NCBI RefSeq assembly: GCF_018854015.1
Contig: NZ_JAAXYO010000099.1
Location: 1 to 10,530, forward strand
Reading direction: 5' to 3'
Source of the DNA: Igneacidithiobacillus copahuensis
GTDB lineage: Bacteria; Pseudomonadota; Gammaproteobacteria; Acidithiobacillales; Acidithiobacillaceae
Length of the DNA: 10,530 bases
The notes beneath the pieces were generated by a model that was given only the letters and a program-made list of their open reading frames with translations, was not told the DNA's origin and made no database searches. Within the stretch, counting starts at the first letter, position 1; every line of letters starts with the position of its first letter. The position numbers were made by a program, and so were the translations under genes. This document shows, piece by piece, positions 1 through 6,447 of the stretch.

Positions 1-84
1 GGTACTTGTTTCCCATCCCTCACCTCCGGCCCGGTTAGACCAAAGGTGTTGCAGTTCATTCTTGAGCGAGCCGAGCTTTTCTGA
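1..84 (+). CDS. possible C-terminal tail of a truncated upstream gene
   Basis: Frame 1 is open from the window edge to a TGA at 82-84 and encodes 27 residues ending in VLQFILERAELF. The segment is more GC-rich than the glycosyltransferase gene that follows, so it may be the end of a different gene, or of an insertion-sequence transposase. An open frame this short can occur by chance and I do not recognise the family. Its only support is that the peptide looks helical and protein-like and that it stops just before a promoter-like sequence. Confidence 0.2.
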   Translation, partial: GTCFPSLTSGPVRPKVLQFILERAELF

Positions 85-93
85 CACTATAAT
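62..93 (+). promoter_or_regulatory. possible promoter for the glycosyltransferase gene
   Basis: A perfect -10 hexamer, TATAAT, lies at 88-93, about 75 bases before the start codon at 168. The best upstream -35 candidate is TTGAGC at 62-67, but the 20 base spacer is longer than the usual 16-18, so the -35 is doubtful. The stretch between the -10 and the gene is AT-rich and has no open frame. Confidence 0.3.
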
Positions 94-167
94 ATGGAGA
101 GAGATAATTGTCGTGCCTTTTTTAATATTCATATCATCAATACCAACACCTGATTAGAGAAAAACAA

Positions 168-1289
168 ATGAAACACAAGCTATCAATCACTTGTTCCCCG
201 AGATTTTTCTGGCACTTAATTGATCGCATGCTTACGTGGAAATCAAAAAACCTAGGCGGGGGAGGCGTAGCCATTATAAGGATCGGTGGAATAGGTGATA
301 CATTACTCACAATTCCACTCCTCTTAGGCCTCAAATCAACAAAAAATAAAATTACATTAATCTGCTCTGACAGGAATTTATGTATAGACTTTATACTAAG
401 GAAATACGCTGACGAAATTATTTACTATAACAATAAAAGGATGAAGATTGACCTCAAATACAGGATGAATATGCTGCGATCACTCCGATCAAAAGGATAT
501 GAAACAGTCATACAGTCCGGAATTAGCAGGCAGCAAGGCGGTGCTGATGTTATTGCGTGGGCGTGTAGCGCAAAAAAAACCATCGGATTTTACCCAAGAA
601 AATGGAATCGCTGTGAGATAGAGCTAAGTAATAAATGGTTTAGCCATCTTATTGACGGAAAATATGGAGAGATGCATGAGATCCAACGCATGGATATCAT
701 TGCTCAGTCATTAGGCTGCATGGCTAGCGAATTTCAATTACCACATTCCAATCAAACAGAAAATATTTTCGTTGTTTGCGTTGACACCAGCTCTTCCGTT
801 CGCGAATGGAGCATTGATAATTTTATTGATCTTGCTATTAGATTAGAAAAAGAAACAAAACTAATACCAGTTTTCGTTGGAGAAAATGAGTCAAAATCAA
901 AGAAGCTGTCTAGCTTTTCATTTCCACACAAAAATCTTATAGGGAAAACAACATTTGAAGAATTACACGACATAATATCCAGATCTAAATTTATTATCAC
1001 AAATGACAGTGCGCCGATGCATTTAGGAATATATCTTAATATTCCAACAGTAGCAATAGTTTCTGGCGGTGAGTACAACTCTTATATTAACTATCCCAAC
1101 AAGCACGCAAATAACTACTTACCAATTACCACAAAAGATAGACTATGCTTTAACTGCGGATGGAATTGTATTTACAAAAAAAATGACGGAAACAACTTCC
1201 CTTGCTTATCTTCGATAACAGTTGACGATGTTTTTTCTTGTGCCGTAAATTTTAAACCGATTAATGAATTAATGGATTGTAAAGCATAG
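168..1289 (+). CDS. glycosyltransferase family 9 protein (heptosyltransferase-like)
   Basis: This 373-residue protein resembles the ADP-heptose:LPS heptosyltransferase family (GT9), cytoplasmic enzymes that add sugars to lipopolysaccharide core or other glycans. After a basic N-terminal extension of about 33 residues it has the family start VAIIRIGGIGDTLLTIP (34-50), with the conserved Asp at residue 44. The C-terminal nucleotide-sugar domain has the hallmark TNDSAPMHLG (278-287). A cysteine-rich tail (C327, C330, C334, C346, C358) resembles that of some GT9 subgroups. The start at 168 has only a weak AGAG ribosome site; an alternative ATG at residue 21 would keep the whole catalytic domain. 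The gene is strikingly AT-rich, with many ATA and AGA codons, unlike everything downstream, which suggests horizontal acquisition. It stands alone with no other glycan genes in view, so donor and acceptor cannot be assigned. Confidence 0.85.
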   Translation: MKHKLSITCSPRFFWHLIDRMLTWKSKNLGGGGVAIIRIGGIGDTLLTIPLLLGLKSTKNKITLICSDRNLCIDFILRKYADEIIYYNNKRMKIDLKYRMNMLRSLRSKGYETVIQSGISRQQGGADVIAWACSAKKTIGFYPRKWNRCEIELSNKWFSHLIDGKYGEMHEIQRMDIIAQSLGCMASEFQLPHSNQTENIFVVCVDTSSSVREWSIDNFIDLAIRLEKETKLIPVFVGENESKSKKLSSFSFPHKNLIGKTTFEELHDIISRSKFIITNDSAPMHLGIYLNIPTVAIVSGGEYNSYINYPNKHANNYLPITTKDRLCFNCGWNCIYKKNDGNNFPCLSSITVDDVFSCAVNFKPINELMDCKA

Positions 1290-1333
1290 AGCGACATCTC
1301 ATCAAAGGGTGGTTTTCCAGACACCACAAATCC

Positions 1334-1354
1334 GGACCCTGCGGGGGCCTTTTT
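1334..1354 (+). terminator. candidate Rho-independent terminator after the glycosyltransferase gene
   Basis: GGACCC (1334-1339) can pair with GGGGCC (1344-1349) around a TGCG loop, with one A-G mismatch, and is followed directly by five T residues (1350-1354). It lies 45 bases after the glycosyltransferase stop codon in the right orientation. The stem is short and imperfect, so efficiency is uncertain. Confidence 0.4.
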
Positions 1355-1370
1355 CAGGTCTACAGGTGTT

Positions 1371-1391
1371 TATAAATCTGTCTATAAATCT
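1371..1391. repeat. direct repeat TATAAATCT with 12 bp period, in the intergenic region 1290-1525
   Basis: TATAAATCT occurs at 1371-1379 and again at 1383-1391. The copies lie where the AT-rich segment gives way to GC-rich backbone. A 10 bp palindrome, CAGCCGGCTG, sits at 1417-1426. Apart from these and the terminator-like hairpin, I see no gene in 1290-1525. The repeats could be part of a recombination junction or an operator, but nothing in the sequence settles this. Confidence 0.4.
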
Positions 1392-1525
1392 ATGTCATCA
1401 CTACGTACATATTTCACAGCCGGCTGATCCCCTGGTTTCTGGAGCTTCAGGCACGGGATACACCGTTCCGCGTATCTCTGGCCAGCATCTGCCAATGGCC
1501 TGGATACAAGACAATCCCGCGCTGC

Positions 1526-1846
1526 TTACATCTTGTGCGCCTTGTGCGCCTCAACGTAAGAGCGCAATACAGCGTTTATCCGAGACTGATACCGCGCTCC
1601 GGTGTGCCTGAAAAACTCCAACACTTCGGCATCGATGCGCAGCGTGATTTGCTCCTTGGTTCGGGGCAACTCCGTTGCCGCTTTCATCCATACCGCACCA
1701 GGCAGGTGAGGCGCATCGCTGTAGTCGATTATTTCATCCGGCATAGAGGCCACGGCATCCAGTCTGGCTTTCTGCCCGGCGCTCAAAACTGGCGGCTTCC
1801 CGAGATCAAGAGTTCGCTTCACAGTATTGCTCTCTTTCTTTGGCAT
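1526..1846 (-). CDS. brnA: BrnA-type antitoxin
   Basis: This 106-residue protein is the antitoxin of a BrnT/BrnA type II toxin-antitoxin pair. In the family, BrnA binds and neutralises the BrnT ribonuclease and represses the operon through a C-terminal ribbon-helix-helix domain. Here the C-terminal half has the expected strand-helix-helix pattern: KEQITLRIDAEVLEFFRHTG, then ARYQSRINAVLRSYVEAHK. The N-terminal half (SAGQKARLDAVASMPDEIIDYSD) matches the usual toxin-contact region. The frame is open further upstream, but the start at 1846 is chosen because GAGGAA stands 6 bases before it and the protein then has normal length. The start lies inside brnT, overlapping it by 41 bases, which suggests translational coupling. 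A tandem TTGTGCGCC repeat encodes the AHKAHKM terminus. Confidence 0.88.
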   Translation of the reverse strand: MPKKESNTVKRTLDLGKPPVLSAGQKARLDAVASMPDEIIDYSDAPHLPGAVWMKAATELPRTKEQITLRIDAEVLEFFRHTGARYQSRINAVLRSYVEAHKAHKM

Positions 1847-2084
1847 TGGCTTTCCTCGCAGAGATGAGGCGGATGGTATCCTCGTGTCGAACCGTGTAGA
1901 CCACATACAGGACAGCGGAGTAAGCAAGCCCAATCGTGGCCCAGCGATCTTCTCCGTAGTCCCCGCATCCGTCATAGGTTTCAATCCGCCCGGTGTCGTA
2001 AAAAACAAGCTCGGCATCCTCGAAGGAAACGCCGTGCTTTTTCAGGTTTCGTGCCGCTTTTTCGGCGTTCCATTCAAGTTCCAT
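1806..2084 (-). CDS. brnT: BrnT-type ribonuclease toxin
   Basis: This 92-residue protein matches the BrnT toxin family, small RelE-like ribonucleases that cut RNA and halt translation until neutralised by BrnA. The N-terminus MELEWNAEKAARNLKKHGVS, followed by FEDAELVFYD, is the family signature. The later block WATIGLAYSAVLYVVYTVR and the ending IRLISARKANAKERE contain the strand and basic residues (H, R, S-A-R, E-R) typical of the active site. The toxin gene comes first and overlaps the antitoxin start, the normal BrnTA order. No clear Shine-Dalgarno sequence precedes the ATG, and the best -10 lies only nine bases upstream, so the mRNA may be nearly leaderless. The pair probably stabilises the plasmid or island. 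Confidence 0.9.
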   Translation of the reverse strand: MELEWNAEKAARNLKKHGVSFEDAELVFYDTGRIETYDGCGDYGEDRWATIGLAYSAVLYVVYTVRHEDTIRLISARKANAKEREQYCEANS

Positions 2085-2093
2085 TGCGGCTTT

Positions 2094-2122
2094 ATTGTAG
2101 TTTCTTTTTGTAGTTACTTAAA
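2094..2122 (-). promoter_or_regulatory. candidate brnTA promoter with 8 bp direct repeats
   Basis: On the minus strand, TTTAAG (2117-2122) and TACAAT (2094-2099) are separated by 17 bases and could serve as -35 and -10. The -10 matches consensus at five of six positions; the -35 is weak. Two direct copies of TTGTAGTT (plus strand 2095-2102 and 2108-2115, 13 bp apart) overlap the -10 and the spacer, where autorepression by BrnA would be expected. Only nine bases separate the -10 from the brnT ATG. Confidence 0.45.
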
Positions 2123-2366
2123 GCTCTGCGGACTCATACCTGCGTCGCTCCCGATCTTCCGCGCCCTGGTCTGCTTTTGCCGCCAATGTGGCTCTCTGCA
2201 TGCCGGTCACTTGGGCCACTGAAGGCATGGCTGGCGGTGCGCCGAACATGGTCGCTCCAGTCGCGTCCTTCTGGCGGATGGCCGGGGCGCACTGAAAAAT
2301 CGCGCCGTTCGGCTTTGAGCAGGCGCACATCGGGATAACTGCCATCCTCGCATCGGTTGCCCGCAC
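2118..2366 (-). CDS. doubtful small open frame in an otherwise gene-poor stretch
   Basis: An open frame of 82 residues starts at a GTG and ends within the brnTA promoter. I do not recognise the product, no good ribosome site precedes the start, and the residue pattern shows no clear domain; the last 20 residues (DQGAEDRERRRYESAEL region) could form a charged helix. Another frame on the same strand is open over 2134-2403, so the openness may only reflect base composition. The whole stretch 2085-2472 may be a decayed remnant of backbone. It is listed so the 388 bases are accounted for. Confidence 0.15.
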   Translation of the reverse strand: MRATDARMAVIPMCACSKPNGAIFQCAPAIRQKDATGATMFGAPPAMPSVAQVTGMQRATLAAKADQGAEDRERRRYESAEL

Positions 2367-2421
2367 GGCTTTGCGGGAGGGAGGCGTGAGGTGGCTTGAG
2401 CACTTTACAGATTTTGTTTGT

Positions 2422-2455
2422 GTAACTTACAGCTGGTAACTTACAGTGTAGTTAC
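2422..2455. promoter_or_regulatory. cluster of GTAACTTAC palindromes (probable operator)
   Basis: Two exact copies of the palindrome GTAA-C-TTAC lie at 2422-2430 and 2436-2444, 14 bp apart, and a related GTAGTTAC follows at 2448-2455. The same 9-mer occurs in the promoter of the kfrA-like gene 4 kb away. The sites lie just beyond the relaxase stop codon and upstream of the gene-poor stretch, where a minus-strand promoter could be. They look like binding sites of a dimeric DNA-binding protein, with the KfrA-like protein the obvious candidate. Confidence 0.55.
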
Positions 2456-2472
2456 ACAGAAAATACATATCG

Positions 2473-5274
2473 TTACCATTCATCACCGATGTCGGGTCCG
2501 CGCTGCGGCGGTTGCCGCCTGCGCTGCTGCTTTGCAAGCTCCGCTTGCCGCTTCTTGCGCTCCTGCTCGATCCGTTGTCGGGCAGCTTTTTCAAGCGCTT
2601 TGTCGGTGAGGCTGAACCTCCTCTGCAACGCCGCCGCTGCTGCCGCCTGCCGGAATTCCTCAGCCCCCGTAATATCGAGAGTAGTCCATCCATAGGCACG
2701 GGCTATGTCCAGCATCAGGGGAATGTCCGCTTCCCCCTGCTCGGCCCGGATAGCGCGCCCCGAATCGACTACCTCCATCTTACCGGTATGGGTTCGCACC
2801 TGAATGTTCAGGCCACCCAGATCGGGACGCATGCGGATATACCAGTCCTCCTTGGCTGCACGACCGGCCAAGTCATCCCCATACCTCTCTGAAAGTGTCT
2901 GCTCCCGCCATTGCTGCCACCTACTGGGTGCTTTTCGAGGGGCACCGGAGATCCAGTCTGGCTGTCTGTCGGCGCCCTGTCCTGCCCGCGGCTCCAGAAA
3001 GGCGGCGCTTGCGGCCTCCGCTTCCCGCCGTTCCCTTTCCGCCAGGGCCTCCGCAGCCTGCCGCTCACGCTCCAGACGCTCCCGCTTACGGGTATCCCAC
3101 TCTTTCCGCGCCTGCTTAATCTCCAGGCGCTCATCCCGCAAATCATCGTGGGGGTAAACCCATGCCTTTTTACCGTCTTTTTGCTCCTGGAGCTGGTATC
3201 CCGCCGCACGATATGCTGGACCAATGTCCATCCGGGCATCCGAGTCGGCCCGCAAGGCCTTTGCAAAATCCAACAGCTTCCGTCGCCGCTCGCCACGCTC
3301 GCGCACCTCTTCGTTCTCCTTCCACACCTGATGCCGCTCCTGGAACCGTTCACGCGCGGCATCGAGGTGGGGACTGACCCTCGCCCAGAACTGGGCGGCA
3401 GTCTCATGCTTTTCATCCAGCGCCAGTTCAGCCGCATCAGCCGACCGTTTCCGCTCTGCCAGCAGGGAGTCCAACTGCTTTAGTTGCCCATCCAGGCGGG
3501 CAGCTTCGTGCCTTCTGGCGGGCGTCCAGGACAGCAGCCCCGTAGATGCCCGGTCATATTCCGCCTGGTACTGCTTCCTCAACGCATTCCACCCCCCCGC
3601 GCCTTTTGCCGCCCGCAGCCAGTCTTTATCCTGTTTGCCTTCCCACTTGCGCAAGGCGTCCTGCCGGGCAAGACGCAGACTCTCATCGGATACTGGTATT
3701 GCCGCATCCTGGAGTGCCGCGATGCGTCGGTCGAAGCTATCGGCTTTTTGGATGTCGATTGTCGCCATGATCTCCGCGATGGCCTTCTCGCGCTCTGCCC
3801 GTTTCTCGGCCTCTGCCTGCCGCTGCGCCTGCTCGATGCGCTGCTGCTCCAGGATTCCAGCCTTCAGATCAGCGTCGGCCAAGTCGAAGCCGGCCGCCAG
3901 GGCGGCGGCTCCGGCGCGTTGCCGGAACTCTTCCGGTCCGGTCAACTCCAGCCGCCTCCAGCCTTTGGCTCGCGCCAGCTTGAGCATGGCTTCGATCTCC
4001 CTTTCCTGCCCGCCCATCCCCGCCACGATCCGGTCCCCAAAGTCCGTTACATCCAGATGCCGGTTGTGCAGGCGCAGGCCTTCGGGCGTCCGCTCTACCT
4101 GAACCCAGCGCCCCAACGCCTGGGCTACTTCCCGGTCGTAGGCTTCCGTGAGCATCCGCTCCCGATACTGCTGCCACTGCGGACGATCCGGATGCCGGAT
4201 ACCCGGGCGCCCCTCGGCAGCGGCCTCGGCGTCCCATTGCCGGTTTTGGCGGCCCCGCTTGCGCTGGTTCCAGCGTTCCCGGGTCTTTACCCGGTCCAGG
4301 ATGTCGCGCCCTCGATGCCGCTCCTGGGCCCGCTCCAGAACCTCCAGCTTGCGCGAGGCCTCCAGAGCTTCCCGTTCAGCCTCACGCCTCGCTTCGATGG
4401 CCGCCTGGCGTTCGGCCTTGGCTTGTTCGTACTGATGCACCTTCGCCGCGCGGTCTGGGGCCTTCTCTGGCCCCGCGTGCGTCAGCACCCGTCCTTTCTT
4501 CGGCTGCGCGGGGCGGTCGAGCAGCTCGGCCCGCTGCCGGAGCTGCTCCGCCTGCTCGGGATACCGTACCTGGGCGGCCCGTTGCTCCAGCTCCTGGCGC
4601 TGGGCGCTCAACCGGCGGTGGTCGATCCGTGCGTCCTTCCCTGCCCGCTTCAGGGCGTCGTTCGCCAGATTCTCCCACAACGGCCGCAGCCGGTCGGTCC
4701 ACTTCTCTCCGACCTTCGTGTCCTGCCGCTCCGGGGTCTTCCGCGCTCCGCCGCGCTCTGGGGCCTTGGCGTTGTACCGCTTGAAGAAGGTTTCCGGGGG
4801 ACGCCCCTGGCCATCCTGGATCCGGTCCGACAGAAGGAGGTGGACATGCCGGCGCTCGGGGTGGGCAGAGTCTTGCTGGTGAAGAACTAGCGTGTAGGGC
4901 GTGACCCCACCGCCCACCATAGACACTTCCCGTGCAAAATCCTGCGCCAGGGCGATTTGTTGCTCCAGGGAAAGCTCCGCGGGGAGTGCCGCTTCCAATT
5001 CCCTATAGGTGCTGCCATTCGCCCGCTCGTAAGAATCGCTGGCGTCCCAGAATGCGAGCGGGTTGTCGGCTGCCCATGACGGCATGTTGCCGGATTCGGC
5101 ATGGATGCACTCGGCGCTCTTGTCGATCTCGACGGTGCGTACCGTGGCACCATCATGCACTCGCTCCCGCTCGATGGCGTATGGTCCATCGCGCAGCAGA
5201 TAGCGCGCCTTGCCACCGGCTCCCTTGCCGCTGGTCTTGCTGCCGCTGCTCACATGCAGATGATAAATCGCCAT
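2473..5274 (-). CDS. mobA: MobA/MobL-type relaxase (MOBQ) with two LPD7-like modules
   Basis: The first 225 residues of this 933-residue protein closely resemble RSF1010 MobA, the relaxase that nicks oriT and stays covalently bound to the transferred strand. Visible features: the start MAIYHLHVSSGS, the candidate catalytic Tyr25 in KARYLLRDG, the WDASDSYERANG block (76-87), the metal-binding motif HPERRHVHLLLSDR (His138, His143, His145), then FKRYNAKAPERGGA and DARIDHRRLSAQ. The remainder is highly charged and largely helical or coiled-coil (225-350, 470-670, 710-760). Two similar modules, RWQQ/QWQQ-R-E...GWRRLELTGPEEFRQ (366-466) and GWTTLDITGAEEFRQ (785-890), resemble LPD7. The RSF1010 primase domain is absent. 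The start at 5274 is chosen because it matches the MobA start and follows GAGGAAGG; an in-frame TTG farther upstream falls inside the oriT arm. The product should act with the divergent MobC-like protein at the adjacent oriT. Confidence 0.92.
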   Translation of the reverse strand: MAIYHLHVSSGSKTSGKGAGGKARYLLRDGPYAIERERVHDGATVRTVEIDKSAECIHAESGNMPSWAADNPLAFWDASDSYERANGSTYRELEAALPAELSLEQQIALAQDFAREVSMVGGGVTPYTLVLHQQDSAHPERRHVHLLLSDRIQDGQGRPPETFFKRYNAKAPERGGARKTPERQDTKVGEKWTDRLRPLWENLANDALKRAGKDARIDHRRLSAQRQELEQRAAQVRYPEQAEQLRQRAELLDRPAQPKKGRVLTHAGPEKAPDRAAKVHQYEQAKAERQAAIEARREAEREALEASRKLEVLERAQERHRGRDILDRVKTRERWNQRKRGRQNRQWDAEAAAEGRPGIRHPDRPQWQQYRERMLTEAYDREVAQALGRWVQVERTPEGLRLHNRHLDVTDFGDRIVAGMGGQEREIEAMLKLARAKGWRRLELTGPEEFRQRAGAAALAAGFDLADADLKAGILEQQRIEQAQRQAEAEKRAEREKAIAEIMATIDIQKADSFDRRIAALQDAAIPVSDESLRLARQDALRKWEGKQDKDWLRAAKGAGGWNALRKQYQAEYDRASTGLLSWTPARRHEAARLDGQLKQLDSLLAERKRSADAAELALDEKHETAAQFWARVSPHLDAARERFQERHQVWKENEEVRERGERRRKLLDFAKALRADSDARMDIGPAYRAAGYQLQEQKDGKKAWVYPHDDLRDERLEIKQARKEWDTRKRERLERERQAAEALAERERREAEAASAAFLEPRAGQGADRQPDWISGAPRKAPSRWQQWREQTLSERYGDDLAGRAAKEDWYIRMRPDLGGLNIQVRTHTGKMEVVDSGRAIRAEQGEADIPLMLDIARAYGWTTLDITGAEEFRQAAAAAALQRRFSLTDKALEKAARQRIEQERKKRQAELAKQQRRRQPPQRGPDIGDEW

Positions 5275-5314
5275 CGCCTTCCTCTTGGGTGCAGGAGTTT
5301 CCCATGTCGTGCGC

Positions 5315-5377
5315 GGGTTTCTCAAAGGCCGTTAGGCCGATCGGCGTAGCAGATTGAGAAACCCTTAAGCGCGCCTG
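5315..5377 (+). other. oriT: candidate origin of transfer (oriT), RSF1010-like
   Basis: Inverted arms GGGTTTCTCAA (5315-5325) and TTGAGAAACCC (5354-5364) are perfect complements over 11 bp. Right after the second arm comes TTAAGCGCGCCTG (5365-5377). RSF1010/R1162 oriT, as I recall it, has GTTTCTC and GAGAAAC arms followed by TAA-TGCG-CCC, and MobA nicks after the TGCG. By alignment the nick would fall between 5373 and 5374. The site lies between divergent mobA and a mobC-like gene, as in RSF1010. The loop here is longer (28 bases) and contains a perfect palindrome, GCCGATCGGC (5336-5345). The nick position is inferred. Confidence 0.8.
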
Positions 5378-5404
5378 TTTTTTATATGGTTTATCTTGGA
5401 ATCA

Positions 5405-5433
5405 TTGTTCAGGCATACCACATCCGCTATTAT
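5405..5433 (+). promoter_or_regulatory. promoter of the mobC-like gene
   Basis: TTGTTC (5405-5410) and TATTAT (5428-5433) are separated by exactly 17 bases, a good sigma-70-type pair. The start codon at 5462 follows after 28 bases, with GGGGA as ribosome site. The promoter lies next to the candidate nick site, so binding of relaxosome proteins at oriT could affect its activity. Confidence 0.6.
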
Positions 5434-5461
5434 GATGCAACAGGTGACCATTGGGGAAACC

Positions 5462-5812
5462 ATGACAACAGCGATCGACAAACGTATGGAGCGCCTGGCG
5501 GCGCAAAAACAGGCGGCCTTGGATAAGGCCAGGGCCGCCGATGCCCAACTCAAAAAACTCCGGGCAGAACAGGATCGGATGGCCAGGATCTCCGCCCGCA
5601 AGGAACATAACCGGGCACTGTTCCAGGCAGGGATACTCGTCGAGATCGCCGGGGCCTTGCGGCTCGATCAGGGAACTCTCCTGGGCGGCTTGTTGGACAT
5701 GGCCAGGCGACTTGAGGATGACCCGGCCGTGGCAGAGAAATGGAAACGGGCCGGGGACGCAGAGATCGCCAGACGGGATTCAGAAAAGCGCCATAAGACG
5801 GAAGCCATATAG
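5462..5812 (+). CDS. MobC/TraD-like relaxosome accessory protein
   Basis: This 116-residue protein begins with a long charged helix (MERLAAQKQAALDKARAADA, continuing through AQLKKLRAEQDRMARISARK) followed by a short hydrophobic helical region (ALFQAGILVEIAGALRL) and LLDMARRLEDDP. RSF1010 MobC and conjugal TraD-family proteins have the same plan: a basic, coiled-coil N-terminus with K/R-rich ARKEHNRALFQAG-type junction, then a small C-terminal helical part. In RSF1010, MobC helps MobA melt and nick oriT. Its place, divergent from mobA across oriT, is also that of mobC. The start at 5462 is preferred over an in-frame ATG at 5396 because GGGGA stands 5 bases upstream and the promoter lies between the two. 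The family link rests on architecture and context more than on strict motifs. Confidence 0.7.
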   Translation: MTTAIDKRMERLAAQKQAALDKARAADAQLKKLRAEQDRMARISARKEHNRALFQAGILVEIAGALRLDQGTLLGGLLDMARRLEDDPAVAEKWKRAGDAEIARRDSEKRHKTEAI

Positions 5813-5843
5813 TCCGGATCGCTACGGTACTACAGCCATTGCG

Positions 5844-6428
5844 TCAAACCGTTCCTTTCGCTTTACGCCGATGACCCACCGGCGTGTCCACTGCCGCCGG
5901 CAACATCTTCCGCAGCCGTTCCACGAGGCTTTCCAGTGCCTGCCGTTCCCCAGCCATGGCGCTCCGTTCCTGCGCGAGGGCTTCCTCCGCTTCCCTGGCC
6001 CTGCCCTCTGCCTCTTCCGCCCGGGCTTCTGCCTGCTCCAACCGCACCATCAAGGACCCCAGATCGGCAAGGGCCGTCTCCAGGTCCTCCGCCAGGCTTC
6101 GGTTCTCCGTCGAGAGTCGGGCCAGCATCACGGCGTGCCGCTGCTCGGCCATCGCCCAGGATGCGCTCCAGACCGCCTGGAAGACGCCTAGAAGGTCGCT
6201 GGGCAGGGGTGGGGCACTCTCCTGCTCCTCTGGTACCCCGGGCTCGTTCTGGGCGTCTCTGAGGGCCTGCAAATGCTTCTGGATGGTCGCCAGGCTCCCA
6301 CGACCCAGCCAGGTCCGGATCTTCGCTGCATTGGTGCCGTTGGGACCACCGAGAACCCCTACCGCTGCCCGAACGTCCTCGAGGGTGATCGGTCCGGCGG
6401 GAATTGGGGATGCGGGAACCTCAACCAT
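5844..6428 (-). CDS. KfrA-like plasmid DNA-binding protein
   Basis: This 194-residue protein has the layout of KfrA: an N-terminal DNA-binding domain and a long coiled coil. The domain spans about residues 13-58, with PITLEDVRAAVGVL, then TNAAKIRTWLGRGSLATIQK as the helix-turn-helix, matching the KfrA N-terminal family (often annotated as plasmid replication region DNA-binding N-term). Residues 95-175 are rich in Ala, Glu and Arg in heptad spacing. In IncP plasmids KfrA represses its own promoter and aids stable inheritance. RK2 KfrA is considerably longer, so this is a short version. AGGAGA lies 8 bases before the ATG. Palindromes GTAA-N-TTAC in the promoter make autorepression likely. The gene converges with the mobC-like gene, with only 31 bases between their stops and no clear terminator. 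Confidence 0.8.
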   Translation of the reverse strand: MVEVPASPIPAGPITLEDVRAAVGVLGGPNGTNAAKIRTWLGRGSLATIQKHLQALRDAQNEPGVPEEQESAPPLPSDLLGVFQAVWSASWAMAEQRHAVMLARLSTENRSLAEDLETALADLGSLMVRLEQAEARAEEAEGRAREAEEALAQERSAMAGERQALESLVERLRKMLPAAVDTPVGHRRKAKGTV

Positions 6429-6447
6429 GATATTTTCTCCTCTACAT

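Noticed and set aside
1847..2017. N-terminal extension of brnA to 2017
   Set aside because: The extra 57 residues lie entirely within brnT in another frame, and the 1846 start has a good ribosome site and gives a normal BrnA length.
3484..4890. A 468-codon open frame on the plus strand opposite mobA
   Set aside because: It lies antisense to a gene with clear relaxase homology, is rich in Pro, Leu and Arg as expected from GC-rich antisense frames, and matches no family I know.
2808..5216. Minus-strand open frames within mobA in another frame (2808-3437, 3869-4237, 4382-4702, 4887-5216) as a possible overlapping mobB, as in RSF1010
   Set aside because: RSF1010 MobB has a hydrophobic membrane segment; none of these frames has one. 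They are Arg/Pro/Gly-rich out-of-frame readings.
5275..5325. N-terminal extension of mobA to a TTG at 5325
   Set aside because: It would run into the oriT arm, has no ribosome site, and moves the candidate catalytic tyrosine away from its conserved position at about residue 25.
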